64,000 nt of DNA from UBA1672 sp051967755 (GTDB lineage Bacteria; Pseudomonadota; Alphaproteobacteria; Micavibrionales; Micavibrionaceae), in NCBI GenBank assembly GCA_051967755.1, contig JBQDYD010000003.1, positions 1 to 64,000 on the forward strand. Direction: 5' to 3'. The notes below the pieces were generated by a model. That model searched no databases, was not told the DNA's origin, and was given only the letters and a program-made list of their open reading frames with translations. The number at the start of each line of letters is the position of its first letter. The stretch's first letter is position 1. Of this stretch, positions 34,583-43,112 are shown piece by piece. The position numbers and the translations under genes were made by a program.

Positions 34583-34660
34583 GGACGTACCTTTTATTAC
34601 AGCATACTAGATCCCCCAAGAAGGCAGGGGTAGCATTCAGTATAACATAAAACACATATA

Positions 34661-34685
34661 TAAGACGAGAGGGTGATTCGTCTTA
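34661..34685. repeat. Inverted repeat in the fliF / FlaG-like divergent region
   Basis: TAAGACGA and TCGTCTTA are perfect 8-base arms around a 9-base centre, about 80 bases upstream of fliF. There is no T-tract, so a dimeric-regulator operator is the likelier reading. Confidence 0.45.
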
Positions 34686-34781
34686 AATACATAAGGTAAG
34701 TTACTGTAGTTTTTGTATTCTTGCAAACCCCATAGGTGAAATCCTTTGTGTGGAGTTTTCTTATTGTTTTTGCACGTTTTA

Positions 34782-34810
34782 TTGACTTTTTATGGGAAGT
34801 TCTGTATTAT
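34782..34810 (+). promoter_or_regulatory. Sigma-70-like promoter for the FlaG-like gene
   Basis: TTGACT at 34782-34787 and TATTAT at 34805-34810 are separated by the optimal 17 bases. The transcript would begin near 34817, about 78 bases before ATG 34895. Confidence 0.6.
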
Positions 34811-34894
34811 GATACTAGGGTAGTATGTCTTTTTTGTGTTTGTGTTTTTTTACGTAAGAAAGACTATAAAAGTAGAAAGGTTAGGGTTTCGCTC

Positions 34895-35395
34895 ATGATT
34901 GAAGCGGTAAATTCTACGATTGCAAGCGCGGCTTCGTCGCGGGCTTTGACTGAGGCAGTTGATGCTGTTTCGGTTGCGCCTGTTAACGCCGTTTTGCCGC
35001 CTTCACCGCAGGGGGCGCCGGATGTGCCGCAGGCCCCGTATGTCAGCCCGTATATCTCTGTTGATTTAAACTACAACAAGGCCGTTCTTCAGATCCGCGA
35101 TTCAGAGACCGGCGATGTGCAGCAGCAATTCCCGACCGAGAGCCGTCTTGCTCAGATAAGACGTTCCAGTGAATCGATAGAACGAGCGCAGTTGCGGGAT
35201 GTTGTTCCCGATCAGCCGGCCGAGTCTACTCCAGGCAGTGGCGGAACGGATGTCATCACGTTACAGCAAGTTACATCAAGCCAACCATCGAACGCTGCGC
35301 CTTCATCAACGCCGCAAGCGGCGATAGCCGCACTCTCTACTGGTGCGCAATCCGGGCAGGCAAGTCAGTCTGCCGGCGTAAGTGTATTGGCTTAG
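34895..35395 (+). CDS. FlaG-like flagellar-cluster protein
   Basis: A 166-residue soluble protein. Ala/Pro/Val-rich ends flank a core 'ISVDLNYNKAVLQIRDSETG' continuing 'DVQQQFPTESRL'. That core resembles FlaG ('...vkvvDketgevIrqiPpee'), a small filament-length-related protein. The Pro/Ser/Gln-rich C-terminus looks disordered. I choose ATG 34895 because the upstream in-frame stretch is hydrophobic, Cys-rich and promoter-containing. It faces flaF convergently, 11 bases away. The function is inferred from context. Confidence 0.6.
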   Translation: MIEAVNSTIASAASSRALTEAVDAVSVAPVNAVLPPSPQGAPDVPQAPYVSPYISVDLNYNKAVLQIRDSETGDVQQQFPTESRLAQIRRSSESIERAQLRDVVPDQPAESTPGSGGTDVITLQQVTSSQPSNAAPSSTPQAAIAALSTGAQSGQASQSAGVSVLA

Positions 35396-35406
35396 TCGAT
35401 CTGGGT

Positions 35407-35871
35407 TTATCCTGATATATCTGTTTTTTGTGCCCCGCCAGAGTCTGCGGGGTTTGTTTTTGGTTCTGTTTTCGCGTTATCAACCATAAGGCCTGCAGCG
35501 ATTTCCTGATTAATACTGATAAGGATATCCAGCTTCTTTTTCTCAGGATTGGCAAGAATTTCCATCTCTCTTTTAAATATAAAATTTGCAAGATTGATAA
35601 TGTTGCTACGCAGGTCGTTTGGTCTGTCACCCTCTTTGTTTTCAAGTGCGGTGTCGTAGAATAACATCCATATTTGGCGGTTATATTTTAGTGTTTCTTC
35701 TAATAAATCTTTCGGACGTTGGTCCCATCCGTCGATAAGTTGTTTCATCATGCGGTTTGATTTGAGCAAGATGCGTGCTTCCAGCTCTCTCTGAGAGCCG
35801 GCATTTGCCTGCGCATTGGTGTCATATGCGCCTGCGGCTTTTGCGTAAGGGTTGTTGCTATTTTGTGACAT
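35407..35871 (-). CDS. flaF: Flagellar biosynthesis regulator FlaF
   Basis: A 154-residue helical protein. 'RELEARILLKSNRMMKQLID' and 'LLEETLKYNRQIWMLFYDTA' are the FlaF core, followed by 'LRSNIINLANFIFKR'. In Caulobacter FlaF is needed for flagellin secretion and acts opposite FlbT. It overlaps the flbT stop by 14 bases. A Gly/Thr-rich C-terminal tail of about 25 residues extends past the usual end. Confidence 0.9.
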   Translation of the reverse strand: MSQNSNNPYAKAAGAYDTNAQANAGSQRELEARILLKSNRMMKQLIDGWDQRPKDLLEETLKYNRQIWMLFYDTALENKEGDRPNDLRSNIINLANFIFKREMEILANPEKKKLDILISINQEIAAGLMVDNAKTEPKTNPADSGGAQKTDISG

Positions 35872-36247
35872 GTTCTAATAGCTCCCGCTCATGCTCGATC
35901 AGTTGTTGTGCTAGCTTCATAGCTTTATAATACGACCCTGAGATTATTTGTTCGTTAATTTGCATGAAGAAAATTGCGCTTGTTGGTGAGGCTTTTTGAA
36001 TTTCACTGACATGCTTGAAGTATTTATCGTGATAGTCTTTCGGATCGCGAGAAATATACATGCATTGAATAAGGAAATAGATTTTTTTGCACGGCGTGTC
36101 TGCGTCATCTTCGTGCATGATGTCTTTTTCGCGAATGATGGGTGCATCGCCCGCGATGTGAAGGCGTGTACGTTGTGAGCTGTTGGTGATGACAGCTTCG
36201 CCTATAAGTATTTTTTCTTGGGGTTTTAAATCGATAACGAGTGCCAT
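35858..36247 (-). CDS. flbT: Flagellin mRNA post-transcriptional regulator FlbT
   Basis: A 129-residue protein with 'LVIDLKPQEKILIGEAVITN' and 'HIAGDAPIIREKDIM', the FlbT signature, then helices including 'KIYFLIQCMYIS'. FlbT binds the flagellin mRNA leader and triggers decay until the hook is complete. It lies just downstream of the flagellin terminator and is coupled to flaF. Confidence 0.94.
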   Translation of the reverse strand: MALVIDLKPQEKILIGEAVITNSSQRTRLHIAGDAPIIREKDIMHEDDADTPCKKIYFLIQCMYISRDPKDYHDKYFKHVSEIQKASPTSAIFFMQINEQIISGSYYKAMKLAQQLIEHERELLEHVTK

Positions 36248-36349
36248 GGAATTCTTCCTTTCGTATAGAGGTCAGCATTCTGCGACGTATTTTAATGATT
36301 GAACTCTATCATACTATGACTTGGTAAAGGAAGATTTAAAAACGGCTTA

Positions 36350-36383
36350 AAAAGAAAAGGGCGGAAAATTTCTTTTCCCGCCC
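36350..36383 (-). terminator. Rho-independent terminator of the flagellin gene
   Basis: On the minus strand GGGCGGGAAAA and TTTTCCGCCC pair (one bulged G) around a short loop, followed by TTTTCTTTTT. It lies 38 bases after the flagellin stop, which fits a strong monocistronic message. Confidence 0.8.
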
Positions 36384-36420
36384 GATTTCGTATAAATAAA
36401 GATCAGTGTCTTTATCTGAA

Positions 36421-38115
36421 TTAGAATAGTCGAAGAACAGCCTGCTGAGACTGAGACGCCAATGATAGGGATGTAACACCCAATGTCTGACGTGTCTGCA
36501 AAGCAAGTAGGTTTGCACCTTCTTCGTTTTGGTCTGCAACGGTCAAGTCATCCGCACCCGCTTCAAGAGTGTTAATTGTTTGCTCTGTGAAGTCTTGGCG
36601 TGTCTGAATGATAGACAGGTCGTTCGCGATAGATGAACCGAAGCTTCGTACGTCATCAAGAGCAGAACGGATGTCATCGATAGACAACTGGATCGAGTTT
36701 GAGGTTGTGAATGAACCTTCTGCGATACCAAGGCCGTTTGCTGAGAAGTCAACGCCCTGTGTGGTTAGTAGGTTGTCACGATCTTCGTTGAAGAATGTGG
36801 TCAAGTCATCGCCACCAAGAAGGTTAACGCCACGATATTCCGCATCTTCTACGATCCCGTCGATTTGCTCACGAATGTTGTTAAAGTCTGATTCGAACTG
36901 TGCCAAATCAACGCTTGTACCAACAAATGAGAAGCGCTCAGAGTTTACATCGTTCGCAGTACCAATCGCACCGTCACCAGCGTTTGTACCAAAACCGAAG
37001 TTCGGGTTCGCTGTACCGGTTAGGTCTTCGTACTGGATTTCAACTGTACCGACACCATCAGCAGCTTGAAGCTCGATCGCGCCTGTGTCTGTGTTGAATG
37101 ATGCAGTGATTGAACCGCCAATGTTTGCGTCATTGTTGATGTTGTCGATCAATTCCTGAATGGTTGTGTCCTGAGCAACATCAATGTTCGCACTTTGTTG
37201 GTCATCAACAGAAACGTTAATACGAAGTTCGTCAACACCTGCCGCACCGGTTGTCAGGAAGCCGGCTGCGTTTAATGTAGCAGAAGCCACATAGTTACCG
37301 TTAACCTGTGATGCGAGTAGGGCGCGTGTTGAACTTAATGTATTACCGGCGATGGCTGTACCACCATAACGAATAGCGGCTGTACCACCGGCATCGTTAT
37401 CTTCTGCCTGAACAAAGTCACCAAGACCGATTGCGCTGAAACCGGCAAGGTCGAATTCAGTACCACCTGCACCAGAGTCGGCGGAGTCTTGAATTCTGAT
37501 AGATGCGCCGTCAACCAGTGATTCGATCTGCAACTGACCGGCAGATGTTACGCTTGCGCGAACTAAGTCATCATTGTTTGTGTCAGAGTTGATCTGTGCA
37601 ACGATGTTATCGATTGTGTCGTTTGCAGCCAATGTAACAGTAGCCGCCGGACTAGTGACAGTCGGGGCCGTTGTTGATGTGCCATCAGCTTCTTCAACGA
37701 TAATTGTGAAGCTTTCACCACCTGAGAATTCAGCAAGGTCAGCTGTCAGGTTTACACCGCGAAGGTCTTCTGTACCACGGATCAAAGCGAAACCTTCTGC
37801 CGTTCTGGCTTCTGATTGTGCTTCAATAGCAACGGATTCTGCCTGCTCAACGAGGTTAGTAAGAGCAGTAATACCGTTGTCAGCTTCTTCAATCGTTCTA
37901 ATGGACTGTGAAATACCATCAAGAAGTCTTGTTAAGTCACTGGCACGGTTATCCAAGCTTTGTGCTGCGAAGAAGTTAGAGGGATTATCTAGCGCAGAAT
38001 TAACTTTCAAACCTGTCGCCAAACGTAATTGTGTTTGGTCAATAAGGTTCTGTGTGTTCTGGAGAGATAAGAGGTTACTGCGTAAAGCAGATGTTAATAC
38101 GATATCTGAAGACAT
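36421..38115 (-). CDS. fliC: Flagellin
   Basis: A 564-residue filament protein. The conserved N-terminal D0/D1 region has 'LTSALRSNLLSLQNTQNLID', 'RLATGLKVNSALDNPSNFF' and 'SIRTIEEADNGI'. The C-terminal D1/D0 region ends 'LALQTRQTLGVTSLSLASQS'. A central variable region of about 290 residues, rich in Asn/Thr/Gly, makes it about twice the length of Caulobacter flagellins. Only one flagellin is in the window. A perfect CtrA box lies 76 bases upstream, and flbT/flaF follow. Confidence 0.96.
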   Translation of the reverse strand: MSSDIVLTSALRSNLLSLQNTQNLIDQTQLRLATGLKVNSALDNPSNFFAAQSLDNRASDLTRLLDGISQSIRTIEEADNGITALTNLVEQAESVAIEAQSEARTAEGFALIRGTEDLRGVNLTADLAEFSGGESFTIIVEEADGTSTTAPTVTSPAATVTLAANDTIDNIVAQINSDTNNDDLVRASVTSAGQLQIESLVDGASIRIQDSADSGAGGTEFDLAGFSAIGLGDFVQAEDNDAGGTAAIRYGGTAIAGNTLSSTRALLASQVNGNYVASATLNAAGFLTTGAAGVDELRINVSVDDQQSANIDVAQDTTIQELIDNINNDANIGGSITASFNTDTGAIELQAADGVGTVEIQYEDLTGTANPNFGFGTNAGDGAIGTANDVNSERFSFVGTSVDLAQFESDFNNIREQIDGIVEDAEYRGVNLLGGDDLTTFFNEDRDNLLTTQGVDFSANGLGIAEGSFTTSNSIQLSIDDIRSALDDVRSFGSSIANDLSIIQTRQDFTEQTINTLEAGADDLTVADQNEEGANLLALQTRQTLGVTSLSLASQSQQAVLRLF

Positions 38116-38190
38116 AGTATATTCCTTTCCTAGGTTTAAATACTGAAAAATCCTATTTCAGCTTCATACTCCATCATACTAACACATTCT

Positions 38191-38205
38191 TTAACAAAAC
38201 GTTAA
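38191..38205 (-). promoter_or_regulatory. CtrA binding box upstream of flagellin
   Basis: An exact TTAA-N7-TTAA lies 76 bases upstream of the flagellin ATG. On the minus strand TAGTAT near 38180-38175 could be the -10 element. The consensus is from Caulobacter CtrA. Confidence 0.6.
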
Positions 38206-38280
38206 GTGTTATTTAAAATATCGACAAAATTGTTGTTAGTTGAATAAGTTGTTGTTTTTTATAGGAAAAGAAGAGTTTTT

Positions 38281-38335
38281 GACGTGAAAAAAGAAAAGGG
38301 TGTATCGACGTATGTTCTGCACGTCTGATACACCC
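38281..38335 (-). terminator. Rho-independent terminator of the flgI-flgE operon
   Basis: GGGTGTATC and GATACACCC with an inner GACGT/ACGTC-type extension form a long stem (38298-38335). On the minus strand it is followed by TTTTCTTTTTT, about 120 bases after the flgE stop and before the flagellin promoter. Confidence 0.8.
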
Positions 38336-38452
38336 GTAGATTGTGAAGCCACACTTCTGCGTGATTATTTCACAAAATTTCGGATACTGGGCGTTAGGGG
38401 TTAGGGATGCGGGTAGCGTACCTAAAACCCAATATCCTAAAACGTTTTCTTT

Positions 38453-40198
38453 TTATCGAAGTTGCAACAGCTCCTGTGTCATCTGGTCAACTGTGTTGAT
38501 GACTTTTGTACCGGCGGAGTAGGCGCGTTGCGCAACGATAAGTAAGGCAAATTCATCGGCCAAATCAACGTTTGAGTTCTCAAGTGTGGACGGCTCGATA
38601 AAGCCTGCACCACCTGATCCTGCCTCACGGAGGTTCTCTTCACCGGAATCTTCGGTTTCGGTGTAGGCCGTTCCTGATACCTCTGCCAGACCATTCGCGT
38701 TTGCAAATGTGATAAGAGGCAATTTGTAGAGCGTCGCACTGGCACCGTTAGAGAACTGCGCGATCACAAAGCCTTCGCGGTCAATTTCAATACCTGTTCT
38801 AAGCCCAAGTTCCGCACCATCCTGATCAGAGAAAAGAACTGTGTAATCACTTGAGAACTGACTGAATCGTTCGATATCAACCGCAATATTTTGTAATTCT
38901 GACCCGTTATTCCAGTTGATTTGGTTAAGTTCGATGTCAATATTACCGTCAATATCAGGGCTGGCGTTAATCGTACCGTCACCATTAAAGTTCACCAGAC
39001 CTGTTGTGAGTTGGTTGTTGCTTGGGTCACGTATGGTAACATTCCACCAACCGCGTGCATTATATGTCGGATCGCCCGGCAAGAACTGAAGTGTTGGGAA
39101 ATCACCTGTACTATATGGTGGGGTGTCGGTCGATGTACCGTTAGAAAATGTACCGCCATTCAGGTTGTCGGATGTGTATGTGCCGGGTGTGAAGCCCAAA
39201 GATGCAAGCGCTGTACCTGCGCCGACCTCTAGGATTTCAAAGTTTTCCGTACCAAGAACGAATTGGTCATGTTGGAAAACAATTTCGCCGCTATTTCCCA
39301 AATATGCTGTCAGATCAGTTACATTCGTATTGATATCGTCAATCAAGTCACCAATGTCAAACACCATGACATCGACACCGCCCGGAGGAACGGCACCATC
39401 AGTATCGGTGATTTGATATGTTCTGACGCCTAAGCCATCCACGTTGATTGTGAATTGGTCACCGTTTGTCAGGCCGAGGTCATTTACCATTTCATCCGTT
39501 GATGTCAGGGTTGTCCGCGTGCTGGCATGTGTTGCTTGCGGGCCGTATGTTTTTGTGAATTCAAAGCTCATGCTTTGTGGGTTACCGAGTGTATCAAAGA
39601 CGGTAAGGCCACGCGTAAAGTCCGCATCAACCGTGCCGATATTTGCCAAGGTTGTGTCCGCTTCGGCGGCATCAAGGTTCACAGAAAGCTCGGCTGTGTT
39701 TGTCGGGCGGGTCAATCCACCAAGGAAGGCAACATCGACCGGAACCAAAGAGTCAAGGTCACCTTGGTTGGCCGGCAGATCTCCTGCTTGGTCAATCGGC
39801 CATCCGTAAAGGTAAAATCCGGCGGAGTTTCTAAGGAAACCTTGTGAATCTTCGCTAAACTGGCCGTTTCGTGTGTAAAGATATTCGGTTAGCGCGGAGT
39901 CGTCAGAGTCACGCTTGACCGCGAAAAAGCCGTTCCCTGATACCGACGCGTCTGTGCTTGAAGATGATTGCGTGATCGGCCCTTGCTCTGTAACGCGCTG
40001 AATACGGTTTGCTGTCACAGTACCGGGGGAATATCGGCTTGTGTTGCCTTGTGTCGTCACAAGCGAGAAAAACGATGCTTCTGAGCGTTTAAATCCTGTT
40101 GTGTTGATATTGGCAATATTGTTCGAGATAATTGCCGTATTTTGCGATTGCGCGGTCAGCGCCGATACGCCTGTAAAAAGTGCTCCAAATAGTCCCAT
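38453..40198 (-). CDS. flgE: Flagellar hook protein FlgE
   Basis: A 581-residue hook subunit. 'GVSALTAQSQNTAIISNNIA' with 'NINTTGFKRSEASF' is the N-terminal flagellar rod/hook motif. 'VSGNGFFAVKRD' and 'YTRNGQFSEDSQGFLRN' follow, and the C-terminus has 'EFALLIVAQRAYSAGTKVIN' and 'TVDQMTQELLQL'. Large variable domains of Asn/Thr/Gly composition account for its length. It is the last gene of the flgI operon, after flgD. Confidence 0.96.
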   Translation of the reverse strand: MGLFGALFTGVSALTAQSQNTAIISNNIANINTTGFKRSEASFFSLVTTQGNTSRYSPGTVTANRIQRVTEQGPITQSSSSTDASVSGNGFFAVKRDSDDSALTEYLYTRNGQFSEDSQGFLRNSAGFYLYGWPIDQAGDLPANQGDLDSLVPVDVAFLGGLTRPTNTAELSVNLDAAEADTTLANIGTVDADFTRGLTVFDTLGNPQSMSFEFTKTYGPQATHASTRTTLTSTDEMVNDLGLTNGDQFTINVDGLGVRTYQITDTDGAVPPGGVDVMVFDIGDLIDDINTNVTDLTAYLGNSGEIVFQHDQFVLGTENFEILEVGAGTALASLGFTPGTYTSDNLNGGTFSNGTSTDTPPYSTGDFPTLQFLPGDPTYNARGWWNVTIRDPSNNQLTTGLVNFNGDGTINASPDIDGNIDIELNQINWNNGSELQNIAVDIERFSQFSSDYTVLFSDQDGAELGLRTGIEIDREGFVIAQFSNGASATLYKLPLITFANANGLAEVSGTAYTETEDSGEENLREAGSGGAGFIEPSTLENSNVDLADEFALLIVAQRAYSAGTKVINTVDQMTQELLQLR

Positions 40199-40240
40199 AG
40201 TTTTTCTCCTTTACGCGTTAAATTTCTATATATTCCTGAT

Positions 40241-40987
40241 TTAAGATTCTGAGGTTTCCTCAGAATCACTTTCTTCTGTGTCTGTTGTTTCGTCTGTGTC
40301 TGATGAATTGTCAGCTTGAGTAGAGTTTGCTTCTTGCACGTTGATCACATTACCAACGGAAACCGCACGATCACCGACAAGTAAGAATGTGGTGCCGTTT
40401 TGGGTTTCTACGCCACTGACATATCCTGAAACAACAGTTGTCGTTTCAAGCGGTTCGTTATCTTGGTTTAGGGCATCGATACGAATTTCATATGTACCAG
40501 CCTCCAGATCTTGTCCGGCCGAGTTTTTACCGTCCCAAGTAAAGGTACCATTGACCTCGTCTGAGAGTTCCTCTGTATAAACCAATGTGCCTTCTTCATC
40601 GAAAATGTTGAGCGTTGTATCCACTGAGGCACCGCTAATTGCGTAGCTGATGTCAATCGGTGTGGTGCCGTCATAGTTTGCTTCTGCGCTAATGTAGTTG
40701 ATGCCTTTACCAACGTAATTCAACGCAGATGAGAATGATGTTCCCAATCCCAGAGAAACCAAGCTTTCCAAACGTTGGTTGGTGTTGATTTGCTGTTCCA
40801 CGCCGGCAAAAGCAACCAGTTGGTTTGTAAATTCAGTTGAATCCGCAGGGTCTAACGGGTCTTGGTTTTGTAGTTGCGTGGTGAGTAGAATCAGGAAGTC
40901 ATCAAAATCCTCGGCGAGTTGAGCCGATGAATTTGCTGATCTCTGGGAATAATCCAGCGCGTTATTAATTGTTACATCACTTGCCAT
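40241..40987 (-). CDS. flgD: Flagellar hook capping/assembly protein FlgD
   Basis: A 248-residue hook cap scaffold. The N-terminal 'DDFLILLTTQLQNQDPLDP' and 'STEFTNQLVAFAGVEQQINT' is the FlgD signature. A central FlgD-Ig/tudor part contains 'FTWDGKNSAGQDLEAGTYE'. The C-terminal 30 residues are a Ser/Thr/Glu/Asp-only acidic tail. It lies between fliK and flgE in the usual order. Confidence 0.96.
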   Translation of the reverse strand: MASDVTINNALDYSQRSANSSAQLAEDFDDFLILLTTQLQNQDPLDPADSTEFTNQLVAFAGVEQQINTNQRLESLVSLGLGTSFSSALNYVGKGINYISAEANYDGTTPIDISYAISGASVDTTLNIFDEEGTLVYTEELSDEVNGTFTWDGKNSAGQDLEAGTYEIRIDALNQDNEPLETTTVVSGYVSGVETQNGTTFLLVGDRAVSVGNVINVQEANSTQADNSSDTDETTDTEESDSEETSES

Positions 40988-41010
40988 TTTGCTTTAATCC
41001 TTCCGTCTTC

Positions 41011-42612
41011 TTACGCGAGTATGTTGTAGTGCATACGCCCTGTATCGGGGTCTACATACCAGTCCATTTTGCTGTTTATAATCGGTTCACCTTCATCGGA
41101 TGAGCCTCGCTTACCATTGCCGCTACCGCTGTGACCGCCTCGGTTTTGATTGAAATCATGATCTTCGCCGGCGAGCTCAAAGCTCAAATCTCCGCCGGAC
41201 TCTATGCCTGCGTCAGTGAGTGCGCGGTTAAGGGCATCTGCATCGCGCTGTAACATCATGAATGTTTCCGGTTTTTCGGCTGTCAGCACAATTTTCGCGT
41301 TGTTTTTATCGATGCTCATTTTGACTTCAACGCGTCCCAATTCGGGCGGGTCCAGCCTTAGTTTTATGTTGGTGTCATCGCCCGCCTTTACGGCCTTTTG
41401 TATGGTCATTGAGACCAATTGTGTTGCGGGATGTGATTGCGTTGCACTTTGTGACTGCGTGGTCACATTCGTCATTGCATTTTGAACCACGGTCGTGGGG
41501 GAGGGGGCGCTTGTCCCCTGTGCCAGCGCGCTATCTAACCCACCAAAACCGGATTGAATGGCAGAGCTTGTTGTTTGTAAGAAACGCTGGCTTGATGTTT
41601 GGGCCGTGTTGTTTGCAGGTGTTTCGCTTTTTACGGTTGCAGTTGCATCAACATTCTTTAACGCGGCATCAAATTTTTGTTTTGTTTCACCGTCATGGGA
41701 TGGGCGCTGGTTGTCATAGCGCGCATCATAGCGGCTATCATAACGATCTGTTTTTGTTGCCGTGCTGTCATTATTTGTTGGCTGTGTGTTTTGTCCGGCC
41801 TCTTTATTCTGTAAATCTGTCTTTAGAACATTGTCTGTGATCGTGCTCGCAGTGTTATCAGATTTGGCTTCAGACCTTTTGCCCGGCTCTATCAAGGCGT
41901 AAAATTGACTGAGGAGGGCGCTTAACGCTGCTTCATCATCTTCGCTGCGTGTTTCTGTGGTCAGAAACGTATTAATTTGCGCTTTAAGGTCTGTGATCTC
42001 TTGCGGGGTAAGGCCGCCAAGCAAGACTGTCAGGTCTTCGTCTGTTTGGGGACTGTCCGCTTGTTCTTCGTTCTTACCAAGGATTTGGATCACCAGCCCT
42101 TTTAGCAAGGATTGAAGGGCATCTTCCCCCGTATCGCTTGCATCCTCAGATGTTTGTATCAGGGCAGGGGCCGTCGTTGCTTCGGTCTCATCGTTTTGGT
42201 TGGCGATTGTTTCATCAATCAGTGCCTGTAATGTATTGCTCAATAGCTCTAAGGTTGTCTCTTCCCCTTCAAGCGCAGGGGTAGAGTTACCGTCTGTGTC
42301 ATTTGTTGTTTCTGTATTGCTGTGTTTGGTTAATATCCCTGAGATAAGCGATAATTTATCCAGCCCCGCTTTTAATTCGCTATCAACCTTAGTGTTCGTT
42401 GCCTCTGATGATGCGGTTTTAGTAGCATCTTTCGTGACGTTTCTTTTCTGTGAGTTCAGATATTCTTCAAAGCTGTTTTCCTGTGTTGTTGACTGCTTTG
42501 TGTGTAAGGCATTCTTGTTTTTTGCCACAGTCTGCTTGGCACCAACCTGTGACGAGTAGTCATTAAGGTTGCTGTTATAGCCTTGTTGTGCTGTAAAAAA
42601 ATCTAAGCTCAT
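41011..42612 (-). CDS. fliK: Flagellar hook-length control protein FliK
   Basis: A 533-residue export-switch and ruler protein. The N-terminal 370 residues are Thr/Asn/Glu/Asp-rich and low in structure. The C-terminal Flg_hook domain has 'KLRLDPPELGRVEVKMSID' and 'AEKPETFMMLQRDADALNRA'. It ends with a Gly/Ser-rich stretch. The position before flgD-flgE supports it as the main FliK; a second FliK-like protein lies at 19193. Confidence 0.93.
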   Translation of the reverse strand: MSLDFFTAQQGYNSNLNDYSSQVGAKQTVAKNKNALHTKQSTTQENSFEEYLNSQKRNVTKDATKTASSEATNTKVDSELKAGLDKLSLISGILTKHSNTETTNDTDGNSTPALEGEETTLELLSNTLQALIDETIANQNDETEATTAPALIQTSEDASDTGEDALQSLLKGLVIQILGKNEEQADSPQTDEDLTVLLGGLTPQEITDLKAQINTFLTTETRSEDDEAALSALLSQFYALIEPGKRSEAKSDNTASTITDNVLKTDLQNKEAGQNTQPTNNDSTATKTDRYDSRYDARYDNQRPSHDGETKQKFDAALKNVDATATVKSETPANNTAQTSSQRFLQTTSSAIQSGFGGLDSALAQGTSAPSPTTVVQNAMTNVTTQSQSATQSHPATQLVSMTIQKAVKAGDDTNIKLRLDPPELGRVEVKMSIDKNNAKIVLTAEKPETFMMLQRDADALNRALTDAGIESGGDLSFELAGEDHDFNQNRGGHSGSGNGKRGSSDEGEPIINSKMDWYVDPDTGRMHYNILA

Positions 42613-42621
42613 TTTTTGTCC

Positions 42622-43110
42622 TTACACTGTTTCGCTTAATCCTGAAGACACAGCTTTTTTTCGTGATGTATTCGGGATGCTTCCTGTTTCGGTGTAGCTA
42701 TAACCACGATCTTTCTGAATTGACCGAATGGCGGCATTTCGTATCGTGTTTCCTAATTTTTCTGTGCATCGCTGCATGCGCTCAATTGCTTTCATATTCT
42801 CTTTTGAAATGTCAGAGAATTGCGCGTGCAATTTATCCAGACGGTCTTTCAGAGCCGGATCAAGGTTATTAAGTTCACCTTTGCGAGCAATGATTTGTGC
42901 AATGACGTTTTGATAGTCATGCGCTGCGGATAATTTTTTCTGCTGCAGGGACATGAAGGTTTTTGTATCTGTGCGGTGCAAAGCCTCTGTTTCATCCTTA
43001 TATACGCCTTCCAGACGTTTGATGACTTCCATTACCTCTTTCACCGCGCCGTTTGTATCGCGTGACAAGGTTAGGTTACCCGGCTGTTGTGTGTTTTGTT
43101 TCTCACTCAT
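42622..43110 (-). CDS. FlgN-like flagellar protein (paralogue 2)
   Basis: A 162-residue helical protein with N-terminal motif 'GNLTLSRDTNGAVKEVMEVI' and a long coiled-coil body. Its length and helical make-up, and its place between flgJ and fliK, suggest a FlgN-type export chaperone. The preceding gene shares the motif 'L-S-R-D-x-N-x-A-V', so the two are paralogues. The C-terminal 30 residues are basic and Ser-rich. The chaperone role is inferred. Confidence 0.65.
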   Translation of the reverse strand: MSEKQNTQQPGNLTLSRDTNGAVKEVMEVIKRLEGVYKDETEALHRTDTKTFMSLQQKKLSAAHDYQNVIAQIIARKGELNNLDPALKDRLDKLHAQFSDISKENMKAIERMQRCTEKLGNTIRNAAIRSIQKDRGYSYTETGSIPNTSRKKAVSSGLSETV

Positions 43111-43112
43111 GC

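Larger units (their letters stand above)
34583..34894. other. Divergent intergenic region fliF / FlaG-like gene
   Basis: These 312 bases separate divergent fliF and the FlaG-like gene. They hold a perfect 8-base inverted repeat at 34661-34685 and a strong sigma-70-like promoter for the plus-strand gene, both listed separately. The frame open on the plus strand from 34736 has no good ribosome site and non-coding-like hydrophobic composition, so I treat it as leader. No promoter for fliF could be fixed. Confidence 0.5.
38116..38452. other. Flagellin promoter region and flgE 3' end
   Basis: This 337-base gap contains, in minus-strand order, the flgE terminator hairpin at 38298-38335, then the CtrA box at 38191-38205 and the flagellin leader. 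No sigma-54 -24/-12 element was found. No open frame here looks coding. Confidence 0.6.

Noticed and set aside
34602..34616. GG-N10-GC spacing upstream of fliF as a sigma-54 promoter
   Set aside because: Only the dinucleotides match; the -24 half reads GGGGAT, too far from TGGCAC.
34736..34894. N-terminal extension of the FlaG-like protein
   Set aside because: It contains the sigma-70-like promoter and a Phe/Cys-rich sequence; ATG 34895 begins the plausible protein.
36608..38146. Long plus-strand open frames (153 and 190 codons) opposite flagellin
   Set aside because: They are antisense shadows of a Thr/Asn/Ala-rich coding sequence whose complement has few stops. They lack ribosome sites and any family motif.
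39444..41840. Plus-strand frames up to 143 codons opposite flgE, flgD and fliK
   Set aside because: Antisense to the hook operon; low-complexity coding regions create open complements.
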